The notes: a model not told the origin generated them from the sequence alone. A stretch of DNA of 64,000 nucleotides from Couchioplanes caeruleus (GCF_023499255.1 NZ_CP092183.1:5142501-5206500); one strand, 5' to 3'; positions 15,739 to 24,955 are shown, numbered from the stretch's first letter. Made by a program: numbers and translations.

Positions 15739-17126
15739 GGAACCACCAGGCCGGTCAGGTACGCGTCGACGGCCGCCCGCATGCACCCCGAGCCGCTGTT
15801 GTACGAGCCGTGCCCGGCACCGGCGTACGTGAGCAGCACCCCGGACCGGCCGAGCTGGCGCGAGACGGACAGCGCCCAGTTGTAGCCGCTCGCCGGGTCG
15901 TGCCGCGCGTTGATCTGCAGCAGCGGCGTACGCGTGTGCACGTCGAGGCGGTGCTGCGGGTTCGCCACGGGCCGGGGCCAGCCCAGGCACATGCCGGCCG
16001 CCATGACGCCCGCCGAGTAGCGCAGGTCCCGGGTCTGCGCCCGTTTCAGCTCCCCGGCGTACTGGCGGTAGTCGCGGAACGGCAGCGCCCAGTCGTTGCA
16101 GAACACGGCCGAGACGGGCGGGGACGGGGCGGCCCGCTCCGCCGGCTCGTGGTCGAGCAGGGTCCGCATCGTCGCCGCGAGGCTCGCGTAGTCCGGGCCG
16201 TACAGGTACCGGTGCGCGGTGACGGTGAGGTCCCAGGCCGACAGGTTGATCGCGCCCCGGTCGGCGTCGGCCATCAGCCGGGCCCACGCGGCGTGCGCGT
16301 CGTGCCGTGGCAGATCGCATGCGGTCTGCGCGCACCACCGGGCGAACGCGTCGAAGGAGTCCTGCAGCGCCCACGCCTGCGTCCGCAGGAAGCCCCGCGT
16401 GTCCTGACTGTGGTCGACCGCGCTCTCGAGCACGATCGCCCGGACCCGGGACGGGTAGCGCTCGGCGTACTCCTCGCCGAGGAGGGTGCCGTACGAGCTG
16501 CCGTGGAAGGTCAGCCGGGGCTCGCCCAGGGCGGCGCGCAGGGCGTCGAGGTCGCGTACGGTGCTCGCCGTGTCGGCGTGGCCGAACAGGGCCCCGTACG
16601 TGTCGCGGCACCGGTCCCAGAGGGCGCGGTTGTCCCGGACGCGCTGATCGAATTCGGCCTGGCTGTGCACGACCGGGTCGGCGTACGCGGGCGTGCACGG
16701 CATCGCGTGGCTCCGGCCCACCCCGCGGGGGTCGAAGCTGACGATGTCGAAGCGGCGCTGCAGCTCCGGGCTGAACCGGCCGATCCCGGTCTCGACGCGT
16801 GCGGTGCCGGAGTCGCCGGGGCCGCCCGGGCCGAAGACGAGCGTGCCGGCGCGGGCGGCCGGGTCGAGCGCTCGGCGGCGCGCGACGGCCAGCTCGAACG
16901 TCTCGCCGGCCGGGTCGGCCCAGTCGACGGGGAGCCGCAGCGTGGCGCACTCCGGGGCGGGAGCCCTCCCGCTCGCCGTGGGCACCGGCGTTCCGCTCGC
17001 CGCGGGGGCGGGCGTTCCGGTGGGGGCGCACGGGTGCCAGCTGAGCGTGGGTGGCCGGGCGTGGGCGGGCATGGCCACGAGCGCGCCGGCGGCCAGCGCG
17101 AGGACCAGGGGTCGGGCGATCATCAT
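15711..17126 (-). CDS. Secreted alpha/beta-hydrolase peptidase, tripeptidyl aminopeptidase (S33/TAP) type
   Basis: 471 residues from the ATG at 17126 (a second ATG follows at once). A Sec signal is visible (MIARPLVLALAAGALVAMPAHA). TAP features: GPGGPGDSG oxyanion region, FDPRGVGRS, nucleophile in GSSYGTLLGEEYAERYP, and a C-terminal TAP-like domain with INARHDPASGY and GHGSYNSGSGCMRAAV. Relatives cut tripeptides or other small N-terminal blocks outside the cell. A Pro/Ala/Thr-rich spacer follows the signal. It probably works with the M4 and M36 proteases in peptide scavenging. Convergent with the signalling gene. Confidence 0.87.
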   Translation of the reverse strand: MMIARPLVLALAAGALVAMPAHARPPTLSWHPCAPTGTPAPAASGTPVPTASGRAPAPECATLRLPVDWADPAGETFELAVARRRALDPAARAGTLVFGPGGPGDSGTARVETGIGRFSPELQRRFDIVSFDPRGVGRSHAMPCTPAYADPVVHSQAEFDQRVRDNRALWDRCRDTYGALFGHADTASTVRDLDALRAALGEPRLTFHGSSYGTLLGEEYAERYPSRVRAIVLESAVDHSQDTRGFLRTQAWALQDSFDAFARWCAQTACDLPRHDAHAAWARLMADADRGAINLSAWDLTVTAHRYLYGPDYASLAATMRTLLDHEPAERAAPSPPVSAVFCNDWALPFRDYRQYAGELKRAQTRDLRYSAGVMAAGMCLGWPRPVANPQHRLDVHTRTPLLQINARHDPASGYNWALSVSRQLGRSGVLLTYAGAGHGSYNSGSGCMRAAVDAYLTGLVVPQRGAVCPA

Positions 17127-17289
17127 GCGTCGATGCTTCGCCCCGGCCGCCGCACGGTCATCAGGGTGTTCCCCGGAGCGGTCCCCTAAGGCGGCCGACG
17201 GCGCTGACCGCACGCCGGGTCCCCGGGCAGGTCGCGGCCGCCGTACGGTCGCTGTCCACAGGGCCCGGAGCGGACGGCGGCGGAGTCAC

Positions 17290-17295
17290 TAAACT
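17290..17295 (+). promoter_or_regulatory. -10 element TAAACT, leaderless promoter of recQ
   Basis: TAAACT is followed by six bases and then the GTG start of recQ, with no Shine-Dalgarno. It matches the TANNNT leaderless pattern seen repeatedly in this window. Confidence 0.55.
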
Positions 17296-17301
17296 CGCGG
17301 G

Positions 17302-19149
17302 GTGACTTCCGCTCCCCCGCTCACCGGCCCCGCGTACGACGTGCTCAACCGCGTGTTCGGCTACGCCGAGTTCCGCGGCGGGCAGCACGAGATCATCGAG
17401 CACGTCATCGCCGGTGGCGACGCGCTGGTGCTCATGCCCACCGGCGGCGGCAAGTCGCTGTGCTACCAGATCCCCGCGCTGGTGCGCCCGGGCACCGGCG
17501 TGGTGATCTCGCCGCTGATCGCGCTGATGCAGGACCAGGTCGACGCGCTGCGCACGCTCGGCGTGCGGGCCGGCTTCCTCAACTCGACCCAGGAGTCGCA
17601 CGAGCGGCGCCGCACCGAGCAGCAGTTCCTCGCCGGCGAGCTGGACCTGCTCTACGTCGCGCCCGAGGGCCTCGGTTCGCCGGCCACCCAGCGGCTGCTC
17701 GACCAGGGCAGGATCGCCCTGTTCGCGATCGACGAGGCGCACTGCGTCGCCCAGTGGGGCCACGACTTCCGCCCCGACTACCTCAACCTGTCGATGCTGC
17801 ACGAGCGCTGGCCCGACGTGCCGCGCATCGCGCTGACCGCCACCGCGACCAGCGCCACCCGCGAGGAGATCGCGACCCGGCTCGACCTGACCGGCGCCCG
17901 GCACTTCACCGCGAGCTTCGACCGGCCCAACATCCAGTACCGGATCGTGGGGAAGAACGAGCCCCGCCGCCAGCTGCTCGAGCTGCTGCGCACCGAGCAC
18001 GCCGGCGACGCCGGCATCGTCTACTGCCTGTCGCGCGCCTCGGTGGAGAAGACCGCCGAGTTCCTCACCCAGCAGGGCATCGCCGCCCTGCCGTACCACG
18101 CCGGCCTCGACGCGCAGACCCGCGCGGCGAACCAGAGCCGGTTTTTGCGCGAGGACGGCCTGGTCATGGTCGCGACGATCGCGTTCGGCATGGGCATCGA
18201 CAAGCCGGACGTGCGGTTCGTGGCGCACCTCGACCTGCCCAAGTCGGTGGAGGGCTACTACCAGGAGACCGGGCGCGCCGGGCGCGACGGGCTGCCGTCG
18301 ACGGCGTGGCTGGCGTACGGGCTGCAGGACGTGGTCCAGCAGCGCAAGATGATCGAGACCTCGGACGGCGACGCGGCGCACCGGCGCAACCTGGGCGCGC
18401 ACCTCGACGCGATGCTCGCGCTGTGCGAGACGGTCCAGTGCCGCCGCGCGCAGCTGCTCGCCTACTTCGGCCAGGCCGCGGAGCCGTCCTGCGGCAACTG
18501 CGACACCTGCCTGAACCCGCCGGAGTCGTGGGACGGCACGATCCCGGCCCAGAAGCTGCTCTCCACGGTGCTGCGGCTGCAGCGCGAGCGGGGGCAGAAG
18601 TTCGGCGCCGGCCAGTCCATCGACATCCTGCTCGGCAAGACCACCGAGAAGGTGACCCAGTTCCGCCACCACGAGCTGTCGGTGTTCGGCATCGGCACCG
18701 ACCTGCGCGAGCAGGAGTGGCGCGGCGTGGTCCGCCAGCTGCTGGCCCAGGGGCTGCTCGCGGTCGAGGGCGACTACGGCACGCTGGTGCTCACCGATGC
18801 CAGCGGCAGCGTCCTGCGCCGCGAGCGGGAGGTCATGCTGCGCCGTGAGCCGGAGCGCACCCGCGCGCCCCGGGCCCGGCGCACGTCCTCCGGCGGCGGC
18901 GGGGCGGCGCCCGCGGCGGACCTCGACCCGGCGGGCGCGGCGGCCTTCGAGCGGCTGCGCGCCTGGCGGGCCTCGGCGGCGAAGGAGGCCGGCGTCCCGG
19001 CGTACGTGATCTTCCACGACGCGACCCTGCGCCAGATCGCCGCATTGCAGCCCGGTTCGCTGGCGGAGCTGTCCACCGTCAGCGGCGTCGGCGAGAACAA
19101 GCTCGCGAAGTACGGCCAGCCGGTCCTCGAGGCCCTCGCCGCCGGGTAA
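17302..19149 (+). CDS. recQ: ATP-dependent DNA helicase RecQ
   Basis: 615 residues, GTG start. The superfamily 2 helicase core has [16 protein letters not shown] (Walker A), [18 protein letters not shown] (DEAH), TATAT (motif III), [14 protein letters not shown] and [10 protein letters not shown] (motif VI). The RQC zinc cluster is C..C-GNC-DTC ([12 protein letters not shown]), followed by a winged helix. The C-terminal HRDC domain (about 535-615) ends [20 protein letters not shown]. It unwinds DNA 3' to 5' in recombination and fork repair. It stands alone between the peptidase and a SnoaL-like gene. Confidence 0.96.
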   Translation: MTSAPPLTGPAYDVLNRVFGYAEFRGGQHEIIEHVIAGGDALVLMPTGGGKSLCYQIPALVRPGTGVVISPLIALMQDQVDALRTLGVRAGFLNSTQESHERRRTEQQFLAGELDLLYVAPEGLGSPATQRLLDQGRIALFAIDEAHCVAQWGHDFRPDYLNLSMLHERWPDVPRIALTATATSATREEIATRLDLTGARHFTASFDRPNIQYRIVGKNEPRRQLLELLRTEHAGDAGIVYCLSRASVEKTAEFLTQQGIAALPYHAGLDAQTRAANQSRFLREDGLVMVATIAFGMGIDKPDVRFVAHLDLPKSVEGYYQETGRAGRDGLPSTAWLAYGLQDVVQQRKMIETSDGDAAHRRNLGAHLDAMLALCETVQCRRAQLLAYFGQAAEPSCGNCDTCLNPPESWDGTIPAQKLLSTVLRLQRERGQKFGAGQSIDILLGKTTEKVTQFRHHELSVFGIGTDLREQEWRGVVRQLLAQGLLAVEGDYGTLVLTDASGSVLRREREVMLRREPERTRAPRARRTSSGGGGAAPAADLDPAGAAAFERLRAWRASAAKEAGVPAYVIFHDATLRQIAALQPGSLAELSTVSGVGENKLAKYGQPVLEALAAG

Positions 19150-19226
19150 ATCGGTGCCGGGAGGGCCCGGCGGCGTGCCATGCTGCGGCATCGCTTCGAG
19201 AGGTTCGAGAGGGAAGACCATGACGC

Positions 19227-19589
19227 ATGCAGTTCGGTGAGGCCGTCGACCACCACCTGAGCACGATCGCCGCCCGTGACCTGAACGCGTTCCTCGCGAC
19301 CGTGCACGACGACGTGAGCCTCGTCGCCCCGAACGGGCGGTTGCTCGCCGGCCGGGACGAGGTGGCCGCCTTCCACCGGGAGTGGTTCGGCGACCCGGAC
19401 TGGAGCTGGGCCCTCGAGCCGCTGCGGCGCACCGAGGCGGGCGGCACGGGCGTCGCGATCCACGGGGTCACGTACAGCGACCTCGACGCCGATGGCAAGC
19501 CGTACACGATGACGTACGTGCTGACGCTCGTCTTCGCCCGGATCGGCGGCGCGTGGCTCCTGCTGCACGACCAGAACACGGTCACCTGA
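19227..19589 (+). CDS. SnoaL-like/NTF2-fold protein (DUF4440-type)
   Basis: 120 residues. The pattern HHLSTIAARDLNAFLATVHDD ... GRDEVAAFHREWFGDPDWSW ... GGAWLLLHDQNTV fits the cone-shaped NTF2 superfamily used by small isomerases, hydrolases and ligand-binding proteins. Function is not predictable. The best ribosome site (AGAGGGAAGACC) points to an ATG at 19220 that yields only six codons before a stop; the coding frame starts at the ATG at 19227. It ends 4 bp before the methyltransferase, so they are probably co-transcribed. Confidence 0.72.
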   Translation: MQFGEAVDHHLSTIAARDLNAFLATVHDDVSLVAPNGRLLAGRDEVAAFHREWFGDPDWSWALEPLRRTEAGGTGVAIHGVTYSDLDADGKPYTMTYVLTLVFARIGGAWLLLHDQNTVT

Positions 19590-19593
19590 GGTC

Positions 19594-20469
19594 ATGACGA
19601 CCGATTTCGACGATGCGACCCGGGGCCGGATGGCGGCGATCGAGGCGAACTGGGACGAGCGCACGCCCATCCACCTGGCGAGCCGGTTCTACGACGTGGC
19701 GGGCCGGGACCCGGAGGACTGGTTCGCCGCGTACGAATGGGCCGACCTCGGGGACCTCTCCGGCAAAGACGTGCTGCACCTGCAGTGTCACCTGGGCACC
19801 GAGACGGTCGCGTTCGCACGCCGGGGCGCGCGGACGGTCACCGGGCTCGACCTGTCCGGCGCCGCCGTCGAGGCCGCCCGGCGCATCGCCGCGGACGCCG
19901 GGGCGGCGATCGAGTACGTGCAGGGCAACGTGTACGACGCGGCGGCGCTGCTCGGCGGGCGCCGGTTCGACGTGGTCTACACCGGCAAGGGCGCGCTGTG
20001 CTACCTGCCGGACCTGCAGCGCTGGGCCGCGGTCGTCGCCGGCCTGCTGCGCCCCGGCGGGGTCGCGTACGTCGCCGAGTTCCATCCGGTGCTGCGCTCG
20101 CTCGGGCTGGTCGACCCGGAACCCGACAACGCGCTGACGCTGCGCCACGACATGCTGGGCGGCCGGGGTGCGGCGGAGCTCGACGCCACGTACACGTACA
20201 CCGACGGGCCCGCGCTGACCTCGGCCACCACGAGTTACGAGTGGGAGCACGGGCTGGGCGAGGTGGTCACCGCGCTGAGCCGGGCCGGGCTGGCCGTACG
20301 GTCGCTGACCGAGAGCGACGAGCTGCCCTGGCCGCGGTGGCCGCACATGGAGCGCACCGCGCGGGGATGGTGGCGGCTCCCGGGCACCGCACCGAAAGTG
20401 CCCCTGTTCTACGCCCTGCTCGCAGAAGCCTCAAGCACGGACCCGGGTGGCCGATCAGTCACGGCGTGA
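19594..20469 (+). CDS. Class I SAM-dependent methyltransferase
   Basis: 291 residues. The SAM loop is the variant VLHLQCHLGTETVAFARRGA, then VTGLDLSGAAVEAAR and YVQGNVYD, typical of a large group of small-molecule methyltransferases. RWPHMERTARGWWRLPG near the end is conserved in such proteins. It follows the SnoaL-like gene by 4 bp. Its last 40 bp contain the candidate FliA promoter of the next gene. Substrate unknown. Confidence 0.82.
   Translation: MTTDFDDATRGRMAAIEANWDERTPIHLASRFYDVAGRDPEDWFAAYEWADLGDLSGKDVLHLQCHLGTETVAFARRGARTVTGLDLSGAAVEAARRIAADAGAAIEYVQGNVYDAAALLGGRRFDVVYTGKGALCYLPDLQRWAAVVAGLLRPGGVAYVAEFHPVLRSLGLVDPEPDNALTLRHDMLGGRGAAELDATYTYTDGPALTSATTSYEWEHGLGEVVTALSRAGLAVRSLTESDELPWPRWPHMERTARGWWRLPGTAPKVPLFYALLAEASSTDPGGRSVTA
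20430..20455 (+). promoter_or_regulatory. Candidate FliA-type (motility sigma) promoter CTCA-N16-GCCGAT
   Basis: CTCA at 20430-20433 and GCCGAT at 20450-20455 are 16 bases apart. This fits the flagellar-sigma pattern CTCA-N15-17-GCCGAA that I recall for Actinoplanes zoospore genes, with one mismatch. Transcription would start near 20462, just before the EAL-HDOD start codon. The element lies inside the methyltransferase 3' end. Confidence 0.5.
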
Positions 20470-20474
20470 ACCCC

Positions 20475-21710
20475 ATGGTGCCGTTCCCGCTGCCGGGCAC
20501 TCAGCTCGTGCACGTCGGCCGGCAGCCGATCTTCGACGTGCGCGGCGACGTCGTCGCCTACGAGCTGCTGTTCCGCGGCAGCATGGACGCGGTCGAGGCC
20601 GGCCGCCGCGACACGTACGCGACGAGCCAGGTGATCGTCAACACGTTCACCGAGTTCGGCATCGACGAGGTCGTCGGGGACCGTACCTGCTTCATCAACA
20701 TGACCCGGGAGTTCCTGACCGGCGAGCTGACCCTGCCGTTCGGCCCCGAGCACGTCGTCCTGGAGGTCCTCGAGAGCGTCGACGTCGACGACGAGGTGAT
20801 CGCGGGCATCACCGCGCTGGTCGGGCAGGGCTACCGCATCGCGCTGGACGACTTCGTCTGGGGCTCCGGGCACGAACGGCTGCTGCCGCTGGCCTCGTAC
20901 GTGAAGCTCGATCTGCTGCAGGGCGACCTGTCGCACCTCGACGAGATCGTCAAGGCGTGCCGCGAGTTCCCCGACATCCAGATCGTCGCCGAGGGCCTGG
21001 AGACCGGCGAGCACCTCGCGCTGAGCAACCGCTACGGCTTCGAGCTGCGCCAGGGGTACGTGCTGAGCCGCCCGCAGGTACTGACCGCGACCAGCCTGAC
21101 CCCGTCGAAGCTGCGCCGCCTCGAGCTGCTCGGGGAGCTGAGCGCCGCGGACGCCGACCTCGAGAAGATCCTGCGCATCATCGCCGGCGACCCCGCGCTC
21201 ACGATGCGGGTGCTGCGCGCCAGCAACTCGGCCGCCGTGGGGGCGACCAGCCGCGTGTCCTCCGTACGCCAGGCCGTGGTCATGCTCGGCCTCGCCCACA
21301 TCCGGCAGTGGGCGATGCTCATGGTCGTCGACGACGTCGCGGAGGCGACCGAGGCGCAGATGGCCGAGGCGCTGACCCGGGCCCGGCTCTGCGAGAACGT
21401 CGCGCCGGCCTTCGGCGCGAGCGCCGACGCCGCCTTCATGGCCGGCCTGATCACCGCGGTCGCGGGCCTGCTCGCGATGAGCCCGGCGGCGGTGGCCCAC
21501 CAGCTGCCGCTGAGCCCGGAGGTGGCCTCGGCGCTGGAGCGCGGCACCGGCCCGCTGGGGCAGGTGCTGCGGGTGGTCAACGCGTACGAGCGCGGCGACC
21601 TGAGCGAGGTCGCGGCGGCGTACGCGGGCGAGGACCTGTCCGGCACCGTCATGGCGGCGATGCGCTGGTCGACGATGGCCGTGGCGGCCACCCAGACCGC
21701 CGTTGCCTAA
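20475..21710 (+). CDS. EAL-HDOD (YuxH-type) signalling protein
   Basis: 411 residues from the ATG at 20475 (GTG at 20466 also possible). Residues 1-200 are an EAL domain: ELLFRG, INMT, VLEVLES, IALDDF, VKLDLL, VAEGLE and RQGYVLSRP, so the usual metal and catalytic positions are largely kept although EAL itself reads ELL. Residues 200-400 are an HDOD domain (TMRVLRASNSAAVG, VMLGLAHIRQW). Such hybrids bind or hydrolyse cyclic di-GMP and link it to motility or surface behaviour. The upstream FliA-like promoter points the same way. Confidence 0.87.
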   Translation: MVPFPLPGTQLVHVGRQPIFDVRGDVVAYELLFRGSMDAVEAGRRDTYATSQVIVNTFTEFGIDEVVGDRTCFINMTREFLTGELTLPFGPEHVVLEVLESVDVDDEVIAGITALVGQGYRIALDDFVWGSGHERLLPLASYVKLDLLQGDLSHLDEIVKACREFPDIQIVAEGLETGEHLALSNRYGFELRQGYVLSRPQVLTATSLTPSKLRRLELLGELSAADADLEKILRIIAGDPALTMRVLRASNSAAVGATSRVSSVRQAVVMLGLAHIRQWAMLMVVDDVAEATEAQMAEALTRARLCENVAPAFGASADAAFMAGLITAVAGLLAMSPAAVAHQLPLSPEVASALERGTGPLGQVLRVVNAYERGDLSEVAAAYAGEDLSGTVMAAMRWSTMAVAATQTAVA

Positions 21711-21731
21711 GTCCTACTGAAAAAGTAGGCT
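21703..21731 (+). promoter_or_regulatory. Promoter TTGCCT-N17-TAGGCT with internal inverted repeat
   Basis: TTGCCT (21703-21708) and TAGGCT (21726-21731) are separated by 17 bases, and the ATG follows seven bases later, so the transcript is probably leaderless. The spacer holds CCTAC-N7-GTAGG (21713-21729), which reaches into the -10 and could be a repressor site. Confidence 0.6.
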
Positions 21732-21738
21732 TTGCGGT

Positions 21739-22623
21739 ATGACCAGCCAGCCACCGGCCGCCCGCCTCGCCGGTCCCGCCGACACCGCGACCTACGGCGA
21801 GTACCGCATCCCGGACACCCCCGGGCCGCTGCTGCGCTTCACCGGCCGCATCACCGACGACGGCGAGTTCACCGCCCGGCCGCAGCGCTACCACGTGTAC
21901 GGCGGCTGGTTCTGCCCCTGGTCGCACCGGGTCGCCATCACCCGCACCCTGGCCGGCCTCGACGACGTCGTCAGCATGTCCTTCGTGGACGGCGAGCGCG
22001 ACGGTCGCGGCTGGGCGTTCCGCGAACAGTACGGGCCCGACCCGGTCAACGGCGTCGCTTTCCTGCGCGAGGTGTACGAGGCCGGCGAGGAGGGCTTCGA
22101 CGGGCACGTGTCCGTACCGGCCCTGTGGGACCGCGTCCACTCCCGCCTGGTCAGCAACGACAGCCACACCATCGGCATCGACCTGGCCACCCGCTTCCGC
22201 CACCTCGCGACGCCGCTCGTGGACACGTACCCGGAACACCTGCGCGACCGGATCGAGGAGCTGGACCGCTGGCTCGGCCCGGCGGTCAACCACGGCGCCG
22301 GCGCGGCGACCCGCCCCGGCCCGGCCCGCGCGGCGCTGCTGGAGGCCTTCGAACAGCTCGACGACCGGCTCTCCCGCTCCCGCTACCTGCTCGGCGACGC
22401 GCTGACCGAGGCCGACATCCGCCTGTGGGTCACGCTGGTCCGCTACGACGTCGGCGCCAACGCAGCCCGCACGATCAACCCGGGGCTGCACGTGTACCCG
22501 CACCTGTGGTCGTACGCCCGCGACCTCTACACGATCCCGGCCTTCCGCGACACGACGGACTTCGCGACCTTCAGCCGCCCGGACGCGACCCTCCCGGACT
22601 GGTCCGCCCCCGCCGACCGCTGA
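21739..22623 (+). CDS. Glutathionyl-hydroquinone reductase/GST-like (YqjG/ECM4 family) protein
   Basis: 294 residues. The thioredoxin-like half holds the active-site motif GGWFCPWSHRVAITRTLAGL, and the helical half has LLGDALTEADIRLWVTLVRYD and GLHVYPHLWSYARDLY, characteristic of Omega/Xi-class glutathione transferases that remove glutathione from quinone conjugates through the Cys of CPW. Actinomycetes generally use mycothiol instead of glutathione, so the physiological thiol is open. It has its own strong promoter with a possible operator, suggesting induced expression. Confidence 0.88.
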   Translation: MTSQPPAARLAGPADTATYGEYRIPDTPGPLLRFTGRITDDGEFTARPQRYHVYGGWFCPWSHRVAITRTLAGLDDVVSMSFVDGERDGRGWAFREQYGPDPVNGVAFLREVYEAGEEGFDGHVSVPALWDRVHSRLVSNDSHTIGIDLATRFRHLATPLVDTYPEHLRDRIEELDRWLGPAVNHGAGAATRPGPARAALLEAFEQLDDRLSRSRYLLGDALTEADIRLWVTLVRYDVGANAARTINPGLHVYPHLWSYARDLYTIPAFRDTTDFATFSRPDATLPDWSAPADR

Positions 22624-22706
22624 GCGCCGCAGCTCGCCGCTGCGCCCGGACGCGGTCCTCGGCGTGCCACCCGCTACCGTGCAGGCCGGCGACCGACGGA
22701 GGACAG

Positions 22707-23021
22707 ATGCCGGAACGAACCCGGGCGCATCACCGCCTGACCATGGCCGCGGCGGGCGTGGGCGTGCTGGCCGCGGGAACGAGCGCGGCGCTTCTCCTGC
22801 GCGGCCCCGGGCCCACACCCGACGGCGCACCGTCGCCCGCACCCCCGTCCGGAGCGGCCCCCATGTCGTCCGACGAGGCCTACCTGCGACAGGTGTGCGG
22901 GAAGGACTTCGACCCCGAGGCGGAGGCTGGCGCGTGCCTCGTCCGCACCTCGCTCCCGCCGTCGCAATTGGCGAAGATGCTCGAGGACCTGCGGCGCGAC
23001 GGCGGTGCGGAGAAGCCCTAG
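22707..23021 (+). CDS. Small exported or anchored protein of unknown function
   Basis: 104 residues behind ACGGAGGACAG, a very good ribosome site. Residues about 12-32 are hydrophobic (MAAAGVGVLAAGTSAALLL), acting as a signal or anchor. A Pro-rich stretch follows, then a compact C-terminal part with two cysteines (VCGKDF and GACLVRTS) that could form a disulfide outside the cell. It has no known domain. It overlaps the convergent channel gene by 4 bp. Confidence 0.7.
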   Translation: MPERTRAHHRLTMAAAGVGVLAAGTSAALLLRGPGPTPDGAPSPAPPSGAAPMSSDEAYLRQVCGKDFDPEAEAGACLVRTSLPPSQLAKMLEDLRRDGGAEKP

Positions 23022-23689
23022 GGTCGTTCTGGCTGACGGGTCGCGGCGGCTTCGCGACGCTTGCGGAGGATGCGGCGGACCAGGGCCGTCGCGACCGGCA
23101 CGCCGAACCAGAAGTTGTACGCCCGGTCCTCCACCAGGAACACGGCCGGGATGGACAGCAGGAAGCCCAGCGCCAGCGAGCCCTGCCCGAAGTAGGCCCG
23201 GCGGAACAGGTCCGGCGGAGTCCCCGGCCGGTACAGCCCGTGCGCCTGGACCTGGCGCACCATCAGCATGAAGAACAGGCCGGCGAGCGCTTGCACCGAC
23301 GCGTACAGGATGAACCGGAATGCGAAGGCCCCGTCGGCGCTGAGCACCTTCGTCGTGAACGGGGTGAGGATCTGCATGAGCAGCCAGCCGAGCGTGAGCA
23401 GGGTCAGCGGGCCGCGGGTGCGGTCGACGTGGCGGAAGACGCGGTGGTGGCCGCCCCAGTGCGCGCCGATCACGACGAAGCTGATCAGGAACGCGATGTA
23501 CTCGCCGCGGGCCTCGGAGAGCTGGTCGAGGACCTGGTGGGTGGTGAGCCCTTCCGGAACGGGGAGTTCCAGCGCGAGCAAAGTGATGGCGATGGCGATG
23601 ACGGCGTCGCCGAAGAACGTCAGCCGTTCGGCCGCGACGGCGTTCGGCTCCGCCTCCGCCGTCTCCTCGAGGGGTCGTGCATGATCCAT
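23018..23689 (-). CDS. TMEM175-family (DUF1211) potassium channel-like membrane protein
   Basis: 223 residues with six hydrophobic segments. It opens with the family signature ERLTFFGDAVIAIAITLLAL, a variant of R-x3-FSD-x-VxAI-x-x-TLL that lines the pore in TMEM175 channels, followed by FLISFVVIGAHWGGHHRVF. Bacterial members have one repeat and assemble as tetramers that leak potassium. A TACGCT -10-like hexamer lies 8 nt before the ATG. The Ser of FSD is Gly here. Confidence 0.83.
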   Translation of the reverse strand: MDHARPLEETAEAEPNAVAAERLTFFGDAVIAIAITLLALELPVPEGLTTHQVLDQLSEARGEYIAFLISFVVIGAHWGGHHRVFRHVDRTRGPLTLLTLGWLLMQILTPFTTKVLSADGAFAFRFILYASVQALAGLFFMLMVRQVQAHGLYRPGTPPDLFRRAYFGQGSLALGFLLSIPAVFLVEDRAYNFWFGVPVATALVRRILRKRREAAATRQPERP

Positions 23690-23707
23690 GAGGGCGAAGC
23701 GTAGTGG

Positions 23708-24955
23708 TCAGCGCCGGTTCGCGCGGACCTCGGTGAGACGCCCGGCCAGGAACGCGCGTTCCGCGTCGTTGCCGGACAGGGCCAGGGCTTCCTCGTACGC
23801 GGATTCCGCCTCGTCCCAGCGGCCGAGCCGGCGCAGGAAGTCGGCACGGGCGGCGCTGAGGTAGCCGTACGTGGCCAGCGCCGGCTCGTCGCGCAGCGGT
23901 TCCAGCGCGGCCAGTCCCGCCGCGGGGCCGTCGCGCATGCCGATGGCCGCCGCGCGGTTGAGGTCCACGACCGGGTTGGGCCACAGGGTGCGCAGGACGT
24001 CGTACAGGCCGCAGATCTCCACCCAGTCGGTGTCCGCCCAGGTCCGGGCCTCGGCATGCACCGCGGCGATCGCCGCCTGCACGGCGTAGCGGGTGGGTGG
24101 CCGGCCGCTGAGCGCCTCGGTGAGCAGCGCGGTTCCCTCGGCGATGCGGCCGGTGTCCCAGCGGCCGCGGTCCTGATCGGCCAGCAGCACCAGGCGGCCG
24201 TCCGGGGCGGCACGGGTGTCGCGCCGGGCGTCGGTGAGCAGCAGCAGCGCGAGCAGCCCGGCCACGTCGCCGTTGCCGGGCAGCAGCCGGTGCAGCATGC
24301 GGGCCAGGCGGAGGGCTCCGTCGGTGAGGTCGCGGCGCACCAGCCGCTCCCCCACCGGCGCGGTATGGCCGGTGGTGAAGACCAGGTGCACGACGTCGAG
24401 GACCGCACCGACCCGGACGGGCAGGTCCTCGGCCGACGGCACCCGGTACGGGATCCGCGCCGCCGCGATCTTCTTCTTGGCCCGGGTGATCCGGGCCGCC
24501 ATGGTGGCCTCCCGGACCAGGAAGGCGCGGGCCACCTCCGCGGTGGACAGCCCGCAGAGCAGGCGCAGCGTGAGCGCCACCTGGGCGTCGCGGGCCAGCG
24601 CCGGGTGGCAGCAGGTGAAGATCAGCCGGAGCCGGTCGTCGTCCACCGCCGGCCGCTCCTCGTCGGCGCCAGCGGTGACGGCCTCCTCGGTGACGAGCTG
24701 CGGCAGCGTACGGCGCAGCACGGTCTCGCGGCGCAGGAGGTCGAGGGCGCGGTTGCGGGCGACCGTGGTGAGCCAGGCGCCGGGCCGGTCGGGGACGCCG
24801 TCGCGCTCCCACGCCTGCAGGGCGCGGGCGTACGCGTCCTGCGCGCATTCCTCGGCGAGGTCGAGGTCGCGCGTGACGCGCACCGTCGCGGCGAGCACGG
24901 AGGCCCACTCGCGCCGGTGCGCGTCCGCGACCGCCTCGGCGATCCGGTCGGTCAA
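23708..24955 (-). CDS. ECF-type RNA polymerase sigma factor with C-terminal SnoaL/TPR-like extension (ECF42-like)
   Basis: 415 residues. The sigma2 region has DLDLAEECAQDAYARALQAW and TVARNRALDLLRR, and sigma4 has LTLRLLCGLSTAEVARAFLV. A long C-terminal extension includes LNRAAAIGMRDGPAAGLAAL and RADFLRRLGRWDEAESAYEEAL, the TPR-like region typical of ECF42-type factors. It starts at a TTG overlapping the upstream TGA by 4 bp, so translation is coupled to the DGPF gene. No anti-sigma factor is present; in this class the DGPF partner or the extension is thought to control activity. Confidence 0.88.
   Translation of the reverse strand: MTDRIAEAVADAHRREWASVLAATVRVTRDLDLAEECAQDAYARALQAWERDGVPDRPGAWLTTVARNRALDLLRRETVLRRTLPQLVTEEAVTAGADEERPAVDDDRLRLIFTCCHPALARDAQVALTLRLLCGLSTAEVARAFLVREATMAARITRAKKKIAAARIPYRVPSAEDLPVRVGAVLDVVHLVFTTGHTAPVGERLVRRDLTDGALRLARMLHRLLPGNGDVAGLLALLLLTDARRDTRAAPDGRLVLLADQDRGRWDTGRIAEGTALLTEALSGRPPTRYAVQAAIAAVHAEARTWADTDWVEICGLYDVLRTLWPNPVVDLNRAAAIGMRDGPAAGLAALEPLRDEPALATYGYLSAARADFLRRLGRWDEAESAYEEALALSGNDAERAFLAGRLTEVRANRR

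Noticed and set aside
12784..17031. A 1415-codon minus-strand open frame across ribA, the signalling gene and the peptidase
   Set aside because: It is antisense to or out of frame with three well-recognised genes, and its composition is typical of a GC-rich shadow frame.
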